A program made the translations under genes and the position numbers. From the NCBI RefSeq assembly GCF_001269385.1, contig NZ_CXOO01000013.1, positions 1 to 40,764 on the forward strand: 40,764 nt of DNA, read 5' to 3'. Positions 31,294 to 39,324 of this stretch are shown piece by piece; position 1 is the stretch's first letter; each line of letters opens with the position of its first letter. The notes beneath the pieces are model-generated. The model made no database searches and was not told where the DNA came from. It saw nothing but the letters and a program-made list of their open reading frames with translations. This stretch comes from Limnohabitans sp. DM1. GTDB taxonomy: Bacteria > Pseudomonadota > Gammaproteobacteria > Burkholderiales > Burkholderiaceae_C.

Positions 31294-32277
31294 ATGACTA
31301 CAGTACGCACACATCAGCGCAGAAACCTGCTGGCACTGGCCTTGTCACTGGCTTTGACCGGTCTGGCCTTTTCGCAAGACAAATATCCGAGTAAACCCGT
31401 CACGGTGGTGGTGCCGCAAGCGGCCGGCGGTGCCAACGATGCCATTGCCCGCGTCATCGCGCAAAAGTTGTCCGAGCAAATGAGCCAGTCTTTCGTGGTG
31501 GACAACCGCACCGGAGCGGGCGGTAACGTGGGCACCGTGGCGGTTGCGCGTGCCAAGGCCGATGGCTATACCCTGATGATCACGGCTGACAGCTCCATGG
31601 TCATCAATCCATCGCTTTACAAAATCACGGGTTTTGATCCGATCAAGGACTTTGAACCAGTAGGCACTGTGGCCACGGCTGGCTATGTGCTGGTCGCCCA
31701 TCCGGCATTCCCGGCCAAAAGCACCGCCGAATTGATTGCTTTGGCCAAACAGCAACCGGGCAAGATCAACATCGGTTCTGCGGGCAACGGCACGCTGAAC
31801 CACCTGATCGGTGAAATGTTGGGTAAGGCGGCAGGCATTGATCTGGTGCATGTGCCTTACAAAGGTTCTGCTGCGGCTGTGACGGATCTCATCGCAGGGC
31901 AAGTTCAGGTGTCGGTGCAGAGTTTGCCTTCTTCAATTGCTTTTATCCGCAGTGGCAAGATCAAAGTCCTGGGCGTCGTCAACCCGCAACGCCTGCCCGC
32001 TTTGCCGGATGCACCCACCATGGGTGAAACCCTCAAGGGCTTTGGTGCCACGCCCTGGTATGGTCTGTTTGTCCCAGCGGGCACTCCCAAACCCATCGTG
32101 GCCCAGCTCAATGCGGAAATTGCGAAAGCGCTGGAGTCCAAAGACGTTCAGGAGCGCTTGGCGGCGGTGGGCTGCGAGCCCTTCAAAACCTCTCAAGAGC
32201 AGTTTGCCAGCTTGGTTCGTGAAGATTTGCCGCGCTGGGCCAAAATCGTCAAGGCCTCTGGTGCCACCATCGATTAA
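31294..32277 (+). CDS. Bug/TctC-type periplasmic solute receptor
   Basis: This 327-residue receptor of the tripartite tricarboxylate transporter family is greatly expanded in Burkholderiales. The signal peptide covers residues 1-27 (QRRNLLALALSLALTGLAFS, then QDKYP). The mature part shows the family landmarks: PVTVVVPQAAGGANDAIAR, NRTGAGGNVGT, ADGYTL, GSAGNGT and VPYKG. I chose ATG 31294 because GAGGAAG lies before it and the signal peptide begins at once. No TctA/TctB membrane partners are nearby, which is usual for orphan Bug proteins. The ligand, probably a carboxylate, is not predictable. Confidence 0.9.
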   Translation: MTTVRTHQRRNLLALALSLALTGLAFSQDKYPSKPVTVVVPQAAGGANDAIARVIAQKLSEQMSQSFVVDNRTGAGGNVGTVAVARAKADGYTLMITADSSMVINPSLYKITGFDPIKDFEPVGTVATAGYVLVAHPAFPAKSTAELIALAKQQPGKINIGSAGNGTLNHLIGEMLGKAAGIDLVHVPYKGSAAAVTDLIAGQVQVSVQSLPSSIAFIRSGKIKVLGVVNPQRLPALPDAPTMGETLKGFGATPWYGLFVPAGTPKPIVAQLNAEIAKALESKDVQERLAAVGCEPFKTSQEQFASLVREDLPRWAKIVKASGATID

Positions 32278-32393
32278 TGTTCCAGCTGAAGGCCGATGCA
32301 TGGCAGGGGCCAAGTGCTAAGAGCAGTCCATGTAAGGGACACAAGGGGAAACCCCAGTCTCGTTGGGCTTATGGCGGCAAGCAAACCGACTAG

Positions 32394-32421
32394 AATTAAC
32401 CGACCGCTCGGTTGGTTAATT
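32394..32421. promoter_or_regulatory. 28-base palindrome upstream of paaZ, PaaR-type (TetR) operator
   Basis: The left half AATTAACCGACCG mirrors the right half CGGTTGGTTAATT. Only the two centre bases and one symmetric pair fail to match. The core ACCGACCG..CGGT resembles the site of PaaR, the TetR-family repressor of phenylacetate genes in betaproteobacteria. It ends 41 bases before the paaZ start, in promoter position. Confidence 0.65.
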
Positions 32422-32462
32422 CGGATCAACCGAGCTTTGTTCTTTTCAGAAAGCTCTCACAC

Positions 32463-34508
32463 ATGTCCCAAGTCCTGCAAAGTTTTATCGGTGGCCAGTG
32501 GATCGGCCAGCAAGGCGCGCAAGCTCTGCGCAGCGCCCTCAACGGCCAGACCGTCTACCAAACCCACGCCGAAGCCATCGATTTTGGCGACGCGGTGCAC
32601 TACGCCCGCACCGTGGGCCTGCCCAATTTGCTGAAACTCGACTTTCAGGAACGCGCCCAGCGCCTCAAGGCCCTGGCCAAATACCTCGGTGAGCACAAAG
32701 AGCAGCTCTACGCCATCTCGGCCCACACGGGCGCCACCCGCGCCGACAGCTGGGTGGACATCGAAGGCGGTGCAGGCACCTTGTTCGCCTATTCGGGCAT
32801 CGGCAGCAACGAACTGCCCAGCGGCAACCTGATCCACGAAGGCCCGGCTTTTCCGCTCGGTAAAAATGGCGGCTTTGCGGGCACGCACATCCTGGTGCCG
32901 CGTGGCGGCATTGCAGTGCACATCAACGCCTTCAATTTCCCCATCTGGGGCTTGCTTGAAAAGTTTGCGCCCAGCTTTTTGGCCGGCATGCCTTGCATCG
33001 GCAAACCCGCTTCGTCCACCAGCTACCTGACCGAAGCCATGGTGCGCTTGGTGGAGCAATCGGGCATCTTGCCTGCCGGTTCGCTCCAGCTGGTGATCGG
33101 CTCCACGGGTGACCTGCTGGACCGCCTGAACGGCCAGGACGTGGTCACCTTCACCGGCTCGGCCGACACCGCCGCCATGCTGCGTGTGCACCCCAATGTG
33201 GTCAAACACAGCATCCCGTTCAACGCCGAAGCCGATTCGCTCAACTGCGCCATCCTCGCGCCCGATGTCTCGCCCGACGACGAAGAGTTTGATTTGTTCG
33301 TGAAAGAAGTCGCCCGCGAGATGACCGTCAAAGCCGGCCAGAAGTGCACCGCGATCCGCCGCGCCATCGTGCCGCGCCAGCATCTGGACGCCGTGGCTGA
33401 AAAACTCAAGGCACGCCTGGCCAAAGTGGTGGTGGGCGATCCGTCTGTTGAAGGCGTGAAGATGGGGGCCTTGGCTTCACATTCGCAGCAGGCCGACGTG
33501 GCCGAGCGCGTGGCCCTGCTGCGCCAAAGCGCCGAGTTGGTGTTTGGTGGCGGTGCCGATTTCAAACCCGTGGGGCAGGGCGTTGAAGGCGGTGCTTTCT
33601 TCCAGCCCACGCTGCTGCTGTGCCAAAAGCCTTTGCACACCGACAGCGTGCACGATGTGGAAGCCTTTGGTCCAGTCAGCACGCTCATGGCGTATGACGG
33701 CATCGACGAAGCGCTGCAATTGGCCGCTCGCGGCCAAGGCAGCTTGGTCGGCACGCTGGTCACCAAAGACCCGCAAATCGCGGCCCGCATGATCCCGGTG
33801 GCAGCCGCCTTGCATGGCCGCCTGCACATCCTGGACCGCGAATCGGCGGTCGAATCGACCGGCCACGGCTCGCCACTGCCCCCGCTCAAGCACGGAGGCC
33901 CCGGCCGCGCAGGTGGCGGTGAAGAACTCGGCGGCATCCGCGCCGTCAAGCACCTGATGCAGCGCACCGCGCTGCAGGGCTCACCCACCATGATCGCAGC
34001 CGTCACGGGCGAGTACATGCGCGGCGCCAAGCTGATCGAGACCGAGGTCCACCCCTTCCGCCGCCACTTCGAAGACCTGCAAATTGGCGAGAGCCTGCTG
34101 ACCCACCGCCGCACCGTGGGCGAGGCCGACATCGTGGCCTTTGGTGGTTTGTCGGGCGACTATTTCTACATGCACTTCGACGAGATCGCCGCCAAGGATT
34201 CGCCTTTTGGCAAGCGCATCGCGCACGGCTACTTCGTGCTGTCTGCAGCTGCGGGTTTGTTCGTCTCGCCTGCGCCCGGCCCGGTGCTGGCCAACTACGG
34301 TCTGGACACGCTGCGCTTCGTCAAGCCCGTGGGCATTGGCGACACCATCCAGGCCCGCCTGACGGCCAAGCGCAAGATTGACCGCAACAAGAAAGACGCC
34401 AACGGTGTGGGCCAGGGCGTGGTCGCCTGGGACGTGGAGGTGACAAACCAGTTGGGCGAGCTGGTGGCCAGTTATGACATCTTGACCTTGGTGGCCAAGA
34501 AGGGTTGA
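32463..34508 (+). CDS. paaZ: bifunctional PaaZ: oxepin-CoA hydrolase / 3-oxo-5,6-didehydrosuberyl-CoA semialdehyde dehydrogenase
   Basis: PaaZ opens the oxepin-CoA ring of the phenylacetate pathway and oxidises the resulting aldehyde. It has 681 residues. The N-terminal aldehyde dehydrogenase domain (to about 520) has Glu256 in FNAEADSLN and Cys295 in GQKCTAIRR, the same numbers as in E. coli PaaZ. The C-terminal MaoC-type hydratase domain (about 535-681) has Asp566 and His571 in DYFYMHFDEIAAKDSPFG, equivalent to E. coli Asp561 and His566. ATG 32463 is chosen because the longer frame crosses the promoter palindrome. No other paa gene is in the window, so it is separated from the main cluster. 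Confidence 0.94.
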   Translation: MSQVLQSFIGGQWIGQQGAQALRSALNGQTVYQTHAEAIDFGDAVHYARTVGLPNLLKLDFQERAQRLKALAKYLGEHKEQLYAISAHTGATRADSWVDIEGGAGTLFAYSGIGSNELPSGNLIHEGPAFPLGKNGGFAGTHILVPRGGIAVHINAFNFPIWGLLEKFAPSFLAGMPCIGKPASSTSYLTEAMVRLVEQSGILPAGSLQLVIGSTGDLLDRLNGQDVVTFTGSADTAAMLRVHPNVVKHSIPFNAEADSLNCAILAPDVSPDDEEFDLFVKEVAREMTVKAGQKCTAIRRAIVPRQHLDAVAEKLKARLAKVVVGDPSVEGVKMGALASHSQQADVAERVALLRQSAELVFGGGADFKPVGQGVEGGAFFQPTLLLCQKPLHTDSVHDVEAFGPVSTLMAYDGIDEALQLAARGQGSLVGTLVTKDPQIAARMIPVAAALHGRLHILDRESAVESTGHGSPLPPLKHGGPGRAGGGEELGGIRAVKHLMQRTALQGSPTMIAAVTGEYMRGAKLIETEVHPFRRHFEDLQIGESLLTHRRTVGEADIVAFGGLSGDYFYMHFDEIAAKDSPFGKRIAHGYFVLSAAAGLFVSPAPGPVLANYGLDTLRFVKPVGIGDTIQARLTAKRKIDRNKKDANGVGQGVVAWDVEVTNQLGELVASYDILTLVAKKG

Positions 34509-34574
34509 AACTGGGTCATGCAGGCCGTGCTTGCAGGCGACTTGGTGTGGTTTGATCCTGCAGAGCCCACACCG

Positions 34575-34755
34575 TTTTTTTCGCCCACGGGGTGGGCTCC
34601 TACAAAATACAAGGTCAGACCTTGCAAATACGCAGGGTCTGACTTCGTAGGAGCGCACCCCGTGCGCGATGGATCGACAAAAAACAAGGTCCGACCTTGC
34701 ATATACGCAGGGGCTGACTTTGTAGGAGCGGACCCCGTGCGCGATGGGTGTGACA
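34575..34755. repeat. cluster of three REP-like palindromes including a 75-base tandem duplication
   Basis: The 304-base space between paaZ and the methyltransferase holds no gene. It contains GTAGGAGC-type palindromes: one inverted (GCCCAC/GTGGGC, 34583-34597) and two direct (GCGCAC/GTGCGC at 34653-34667; GCGGAC/GTGCGC at 34728-34742). The two direct copies belong to a unit of about 70 bases repeated with a 75-base period (from 34610 and 34685), differing at about 5 of 64 positions. Each unit also carries a second imperfect palindrome (GGTCAGACC against GGGTCTGACTT). This resembles bacterial interspersed mosaic elements. No RAYT transposase is present in the window. Confidence 0.75.
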
Positions 34756-34812
34756 CAAGGCCTGAAAAACTTTGCTCTCGGTGTTGAGTGAACACGGCAG
34801 GAGGCCGTTGCC

Positions 34813-35427
34813 ATGAATGTTTATGACCGCTACGTCTTGCCATACCTGATCGACTTCGCTTGTGGCCTGCCCATGGTGCAGGCGCAGCGCCGCCAGCTGG
34901 TGCCCCAGGCGCAGGGCCGGGTGCTGGAGATTGGCATGGGCACCGGGCGCAATTTGCCTTTTTATGACCGCAACCGAGTGACCCGCCTGGTGGGTGTAGA
35001 CCCGGCCATGCAGATGCACCGCTTGGCCCAAAAGCGCAGCCAAAAGGCAGGCATCGCAGTCGAGCTGATGGGTCTGTCGGCCGAGCAGTTGCCCACAGCA
35101 GACGCCAGCTTTGACACCGTGGTCTGCACTTACACCTTGTGCAGCATTCCGGATGCGGCGCAGGCCCTGCGCGAGATGCGACGGGTGCTGGTGCCGGGCG
35201 GAAAACTGCTTTTTTGCGAGCACGGCCGCGCACCGGATTCGGGTGTGCGCCGTTGGCAAGAGCGCTTGCAGCCCCTCTGGGGGCCGCTGGCCGGAGGTTG
35301 TCAGCTGGGGCGCGACATTCCCGCCATGCTGCAAGAAGCGGGCTTTGCCGCCCAAACGCAATCGGCCTATCTGGCAGGGCCGCGACCCATGACTTTTCAT
35401 TACTGGGGCCAGGCGCAAGCGGCCTGA
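34813..35427 (+). CDS. class I SAM-dependent methyltransferase (UbiE/type 11 fold)
   Basis: This 204-residue methyltransferase has motif I VLEIGMGTGRNLPFY (about residues 37-51), the acidic end of strand two in LVGVDPAMQM, motif II FDTVVCTYTLCSIPD, and LREMRRVLVPGGKLLFCEHG. It resembles METTL7/UbiE-like small-molecule or phospholipid methyltransferases, but the substrate is not evident. AGGAGG lies 9 bases before ATG 34813. It stands alone between the REP cluster and the HigBA pair. Confidence 0.85.
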   Translation: MNVYDRYVLPYLIDFACGLPMVQAQRRQLVPQAQGRVLEIGMGTGRNLPFYDRNRVTRLVGVDPAMQMHRLAQKRSQKAGIAVELMGLSAEQLPTADASFDTVVCTYTLCSIPDAAQALREMRRVLVPGGKLLFCEHGRAPDSGVRRWQERLQPLWGPLAGGCQLGRDIPAMLQEAGFAAQTQSAYLAGPRPMTFHYWGQAQAA

Positions 35428-35476
35428 AAACGATTGCAGAAAGCCGTGAAGCAGTTGCGTGGATTCGCCCTCATTC

Positions 35477-35493
35477 GTTGCGTGGTGCGCAAC
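35477..35493. promoter_or_regulatory. inverted repeat in the higBA promoter, candidate HigA operator
   Basis: The perfect arms GTTGCG and CGCAAC are separated by five bases. TGCTAAAGT directly downstream is a fair extended -10 element, and the toxin start follows at 35510. HigA-type antitoxins repress their own promoter at sites of this form. Confidence 0.5.
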
Positions 35494-35509
35494 ATGCTAA
35501 AGTCCAGCC

Positions 35510-35788
35510 ATGATCAAGTCGTTTCGACACAAAGGCTTGCGCAGTCTGTTTGAGTCAGGCAAGGGGGCCGGTGTTCTAGCCAGCCATGTCAAGCGCTTGC
35601 GCATGCAATTGGCAGCGCTGGACACCGCGCAAGTCATCGACGACATGGACATTCCGGGATTTCGTTTGCACTCACTCAAAGGCGAGATGCGCGGGCGGTG
35701 GTCCATCACCGTCAACGGCAATTGGCGCTTGACCTTTGAGTTTGAAGATGGCAACGCCTACATATTGGATTACGAGGACTACCACTGA
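35510..35788 (+). CDS. higB: HigB-type toxin (RelE-superfamily mRNA interferase)
   Basis: This 92-residue protein has the HigB-1/RelE-like layout: MIKSFRHKGLRSLFESG, HVKRLRMQLAALDTAQVIDDMDIPGFRLHSLKGEMRGRWSITVNGNWRLTFEFEDGNAYILDYEDYH. HigB cleaves mRNA on translating ribosomes. Basic residues (Lys57, Arg61, Arg63, Arg73) lie where the active site is expected. The toxin gene precedes the antitoxin gene and their ends overlap by one base, the typical higBA order. Confidence 0.88.
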   Translation: MIKSFRHKGLRSLFESGKGAGVLASHVKRLRMQLAALDTAQVIDDMDIPGFRLHSLKGEMRGRWSITVNGNWRLTFEFEDGNAYILDYEDYH

Positions 35789-36081
35789 TGGCCATGCACA
35801 CACCCCCTCATCCTGGTGAATTCATCCAGGAAGTCTACCTTGATCCGCACGGCATTTCCGGCAGGGAATTGGCTGAAAAACTCGATGTGGCTCCGTCTAC
35901 CTTAAGCCGCATACTCAAGGGCAGCAGCCGGGTCACGCCCGAGATGGCGCTGCGTCTGTCCAAGGCTTTGGGCCGCACGCCCGAAAGCTGGTTGAGCCTG
36001 CAAGATGCCCATGATCTTTGGATCGCTCGTCAAAACGTGGACATGAACCGCGTGGTGCCTTTGCAGTTTTCTGCGGTCTGA
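35788..36081 (+). CDS. higA: HigA-type antitoxin (XRE-family helix-turn-helix)
   Basis: This 97-residue protein begins with the HigA signature HPGEFIQEVYLDPHGISGRELAEKLDVAPSTLSRILKG (helix-turn-helix about residues 24-50), followed by PEMALRLSKALGRTPESWLSLQ. It neutralises HigB and represses the operon. The ATG overlaps the toxin stop (TGATG). Confidence 0.9.
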   Translation: MAMHTPPHPGEFIQEVYLDPHGISGRELAEKLDVAPSTLSRILKGSSRVTPEMALRLSKALGRTPESWLSLQDAHDLWIARQNVDMNRVVPLQFSAV

Positions 36082-36088
36082 GCACGCC

Positions 36089-36493
36089 ATGAGATCCCCC
36101 ATTGCCGTTGTCGACGTTGACCGTTGTGAAACCTGGACCCGTTACAAAAACGGTTTGTGCGACACCTGCGCGGCCAATTGCTGCACCATGCCGGTCGAGG
36201 TCAAGCTGGCCGATCTGGTGCGTCTGGAATTGGTGGACCCGTTTGAGGCCGAGCACGAAGACCCCAAACAGATCGCCAAACGCCTGTCCAAAGCCGGGCT
36301 GATCGAGCACTTCAACTTCAAGAACAGCATCTTCAGTTTGGCACGCCGCGCCAGTGGCGACTGCCAGTTTCTCGATGCCAAGACGCGCCGCTGCACCGTG
36401 TATGACAAGCGTCCCAACACCTGCCGCCTGCACCCGCAAGTGGGGCCACGTCCCAACCACTGCCCTTACGGTAACAAAGCGCAGTCGCGTTGA
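36089..36493 (+). CDS. YkgJ-type cysteine-cluster protein
   Basis: This 134-residue protein has the metal-binding cluster CDTCAANCC (Cys24, 27, 31, 32) and further cysteines at 92, 102, 112 and 125 (CQFL, CTVYDKRPNTCR, HCPYG). This is the UPF0153/YkgJ zinc- or iron-chelating family, whose function is not established. It starts 7 bases after higA and may be read through from that operon. The sequence after its stop belongs to a mobile-element zone. Confidence 0.8.
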   Translation: MRSPIAVVDVDRCETWTRYKNGLCDTCAANCCTMPVEVKLADLVRLELVDPFEAEHEDPKQIAKRLSKAGLIEHFNFKNSIFSLARRASGDCQFLDAKTRRCTVYDKRPNTCRLHPQVGPRPNHCPYGNKAQSR

Positions 36494-36510
36494 ACGGCGG
36501 TTTGCTCAAA

Positions 36511-36638
36511 CGAGCTTGGGCGTCTTGTCCATTAAAGCGGATGAGGAAATGCTCCTATTTCTTTTCTCCCATCTTTTGGAAAACGCGCTCAAATACAACC
36601 ATACCAACAGCCCTGTCTTTGTCGATACGAGTTTGATC
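36511..36638 (+). pseudogene. remnant of a sensor histidine kinase (N-box region)
   Basis: In the frame read here, SIKADEEMLLFLFSHLLENALKYN and SPVFVDTSL match the start of a HATPase_c domain, where LLxNLLENALKYS-type sequence is the N-box. Nothing upstream or downstream belongs to a kinase: YkgJ ends at 36493, and the ISL3 element begins at 36639 within the frame. It is a decayed or deletion-derived fragment of about 40 codons. Confidence 0.5.
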
Positions 36639-38134
36639 GGCTCTATGCCGTTTAGTGTGGAACTTGACATCAAAGGCAGCGGTGGATTAGCACGTTGTAT
36701 TTGGGCACAGCCCGCTCCAGCGGGTTGCTTGGCAGATGCTTGAGCTTGGACATCCGCAAATACGCAATGGCGATAAAGTTGCTTGCAGTTTTGAAGCCAC
36801 GCGCGGCGCGTTTAGCCTGTTGGAGCAAACCATTCATGGCCTCCACATAAGCATTGCTGCGGTTGTCCAGCATGCCCCGCACCACTGCGTCCAAGCGCTG
36901 CTTTAATGTGCTGGCCAACTTCTTAAAGGGTGCCAGACGACAGCGCGCGGCCCAACTCAGCCACGCCTTCAATTCAGACTTGGCTTGTGTCGCGTTGTTG
37001 TGCCTGGCCGCATTGGCATAAACCGTACGCAGCGCCATCTTCAGCCGCCACGCGCGGGCACTCCTCAAGGTGGAATGCTGCAGCCAGTGCATGGCGTTGG
37101 TCTGCTTGACGCTCCAGCCATCAGGATTGCGGCGCATGCCCCAGGTCAGACTCTTGAGCAATTTGCGGTCGTTGTCACCCAATGCAGCCTTGATCGCTTG
37201 GGGCTGGGTGCTTGTCTCGTGGCGTCGCACCTCGTCCATGGCCTCATTGGCCATCGCCACCACATGAAACCGGTCATAACTGATTTGCGCTTGCGTCAAG
37301 GCTTGCGCAACCCCTTTGGCGTAGGCTGCGCTCATGTCCTGACAAACGTGCGAGACTTGCTCTGGTTTGCCACCGTGCGCTTGAAGGTCTTGCGCAAAGT
37401 TGACGACCGTTTGATGGTCTCTTCCTTCACAGGCAAACAGCAGGCGCTTCTTGTCAAGGTCATGCACCACGGTGATGTAATTTTGACCCTTGCGCAGGCT
37501 GGTCTCATCGATGCCGATAACGCGCACCGCCGACATATCGTCGAGCGTGCGGGCCGCTCCCACGTAGTGTTCAATGCGCCGCCACAGCTGTTTGTCGGTG
37601 CAGCGCAGCAGTGCAGCGGCTTGGCGCACGGGCAGCTCCCGGCACAAAGACAAAGCCAGCGCTTCAAACAATGCAGTGAAACCACTGCCCTCGCGCGCCC
37701 AGGGGACCTGTGCCTGTGTTGTCTTGCCGCAGCCACTGCAGGCCACGCGTGGCACCTCGGCGTGCAGCCAGGCTTCGTATTGGAAGAAGTCCAAGTGCCG
37801 CCATTGGCGTTTTTGTCGGTCATGAATGCCTTGATCGAGCAAGCCACACACGGGGCAGGCCAGACGCTTGGCATCACAGGTGAGATCAAAGTCAATGCGA
37901 CGGCGGGCCGTGTCAAGGTTGACGTTTTCAACGCGCCACGGGGCAGACAAGCCCAGCGCACTGGTGAACAAAGATTCGATTCCAATAGCCATTTACGGAT
38001 CTTCAGTTGATGAACGGACATCCGCCATGAGGATTTGTGAGCAGCCGACTGCGCCTGTTGCCAACAAACACCACCGGGCTCGGTTGCTGCATTGTATTTT
38101 TCAAGTCAAGTTCCACACGGAATGACGAAGAGCC
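36639..38134. mobile_element. complete ISL3-family insertion sequence, 1496 bases
   Basis: Imperfect terminal inverted repeats of about 36 bases are visible. Both ends start GGCTCT, and both share GTGTGGAACTTGAC at internal positions 17-30 (left end 36639, right end 38134 read inward). One transposase gene on the minus strand fills most of the element. The left repeat overlaps the transposase stop. The eight bases outside each end (GTTTGATC and GGTGGAAG) do not match, so the 8-base duplication usual for the family is absent. A rearrangement after insertion is likely. Confidence 0.85.
36670..37992 (-). CDS. ISL3-family transposase
   Basis: This is a 440-residue DDE transposase, full length for the family. 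The N-terminal zinc-binding part has CPVCG (46-50) and CSGCGK (85-90), followed by a helix-turn-helix (about 118-140, LPVRQAAALLRCTDKQLWRRI). The catalytic domain starts at VIGIDETSLRKGQNYITVVHD (Asp162). The second Asp is expected in ISYDRFHVV and the Glu in AYVEAMNGLLQQAKRAARGF. No frameshift is visible, so it may be active. The C-terminus differs from that of the ISL3 fragment at the window start. Confidence 0.92.
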   Translation of the reverse strand: MAIGIESLFTSALGLSAPWRVENVNLDTARRRIDFDLTCDAKRLACPVCGLLDQGIHDRQKRQWRHLDFFQYEAWLHAEVPRVACSGCGKTTQAQVPWAREGSGFTALFEALALSLCRELPVRQAAALLRCTDKQLWRRIEHYVGAARTLDDMSAVRVIGIDETSLRKGQNYITVVHDLDKKRLLFACEGRDHQTVVNFAQDLQAHGGKPEQVSHVCQDMSAAYAKGVAQALTQAQISYDRFHVVAMANEAMDEVRRHETSTQPQAIKAALGDNDRKLLKSLTWGMRRNPDGWSVKQTNAMHWLQHSTLRSARAWRLKMALRTVYANAARHNNATQAKSELKAWLSWAARCRLAPFKKLASTLKQRLDAVVRGMLDNRSNAYVEAMNGLLQQAKRAARGFKTASNFIAIAYLRMSKLKHLPSNPLERAVPKYNVLIHRCL

Positions 38135-38235
38135 GGTGGAAGCGGCATCAAAACAGTGCGTAGTCAGCATTTTTGGATAAAATATGAAAAGCAAATAAGT
38201 TATTCAGATATTTAAAAACAAGAAGGGCAGGACTC

Positions 38236-39324
38236 ATGAAAAAATCATTCATCGCCTTGAGCATCTTGATTTCCCAATCATTCAATTTGCATGCACAGGA
38301 AATTTGCTCATACACGACCAAAATATCAGCCAAAGACAAAATCGACAGCTCTGGCGTTTCGCTGCTCAACAGCAACACACGTGTTACTTTGGCATTATTT
38401 ATTTTACAAGACCGAGCCAACTTTTACAGATTCAACCAAAAAGATGCAGAGGATGAAGCAGATTGCAAATTCTCATCCATAAAAGAGCGATCAAAAATAA
38501 AATCACCCAACAGAATACTGAAAGCCTCACCTGAATTGATTCAGAAAATGATCGATGAAGAATTGATCGTCAGAGTCGCCGTTCTTGAAAATGGTCTGGA
38601 AATTACCGAAATTGCAAAATCGGATGTTCCCATCGTCACCACTGCACCCATACCGGCAACAGCGCAAATCCAGACAAAGTCGATGGTACAAGCAGCAAGT
38701 CCACCGGAACCTGAGGCGGTTGAAAAATCTGAACCACCGGCAGCGCTACGACCTGGCCAATCTGCTCAAGTCAATCCGGCACCGGGATCGGCCAAGCCGC
38801 CGCAAGACACAACCGGGACACCTGCTCCTGCCCCTGCGCAACTTCAAGACGCTGCTCAGCCCAAATCACCACAAAGTACATCCCTCATCCCATCTCAAGA
38901 GATGGTTCCTGCAGCCAGACAATCAGACGCTCGAACTGAAGGCCCATCCGCGCCGAAATTCTTTCCTTCGGCACCACGGTACAGCAATGAACAAGCCATT
39001 CTGTTCTACAACGTTTTTTCGAGACACTATTTATTGGCTATGTCCCTTGATGCCGCCGCAGCATCCAATTGTGCAAAAGAAATCAAGAATTACCCCGCAG
39101 GTGGCTTTGCATTCAATTCACGAATGAACATCATTGATTTCTTCAACAAACAAAATCAATCCAATTTTGGAAGTCAATTGATCAATGAAATTATTCTGAA
39201 TACCCAAATGGAGAGAATCCAATTTGATGAATTATTCAGAAACACAGACAACTGCACCCTGACCGTAACCAAAGGGGAATTTGCTTACGAATTAAGCAAC
39301 AATAATTTTGGATTCAAAAACTGA
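38236..39324 (+). CDS. secreted protein of unknown function with Pro/Ala-rich linker
   Basis: I do not recognise this 362-residue protein. Residues 1-20 are a clear signal peptide (MKKSFIALSILISQSFNLHA, then QEICSY). An N-terminal domain (21-125) has Cys24 and Cys77. A low-complexity linker (about 132-245) is rich in Pro, Ala, Gln and Ser. A C-terminal domain (about 246-362) has an even helix-strand mix and two more cysteines (Cys279 and one in TDNCTL). The four cysteines suggest disulfides and a periplasmic, surface or secreted location. A ribosome-binding site (AGGGCAGGA) precedes ATG 38236. Base composition is much AT-richer than the core genes, fitting acquired DNA. It lies between an ISL3 element and a broken two-partner-secretion transporter. 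Confidence 0.75.
   Translation: MKKSFIALSILISQSFNLHAQEICSYTTKISAKDKIDSSGVSLLNSNTRVTLALFILQDRANFYRFNQKDAEDEADCKFSSIKERSKIKSPNRILKASPELIQKMIDEELIVRVAVLENGLEITEIAKSDVPIVTTAPIPATAQIQTKSMVQAASPPEPEAVEKSEPPAALRPGQSAQVNPAPGSAKPPQDTTGTPAPAPAQLQDAAQPKSPQSTSLIPSQEMVPAARQSDARTEGPSAPKFFPSAPRYSNEQAILFYNVFSRHYLLAMSLDAAAASNCAKEIKNYPAGGFAFNSRMNIIDFFNKQNQSNFGSQLINEIILNTQMERIQFDELFRNTDNCTLTVTKGEFAYELSNNNFGFKN

Noticed and set aside
30986..31300. tRNA-Val as attachment site of an integrated island
   Set aside because: No integrase follows, no repeat of the tRNA 3' end was found nearby, and the downstream genes look ordinary for the genome.
32340..32360. GGGG-AAA-CCCC hairpin after the Bug receptor gene as a terminator
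   Set aside because: The stem is only four base pairs and no T run follows.
34610..34755. Repeat units as a small CRISPR array or a short protein gene with repeats
   Set aside because: There are only two units, no spacer pattern, each unit is internally palindromic and no cas gene is present. The apparent repeated peptide is a translation of REP-like DNA.
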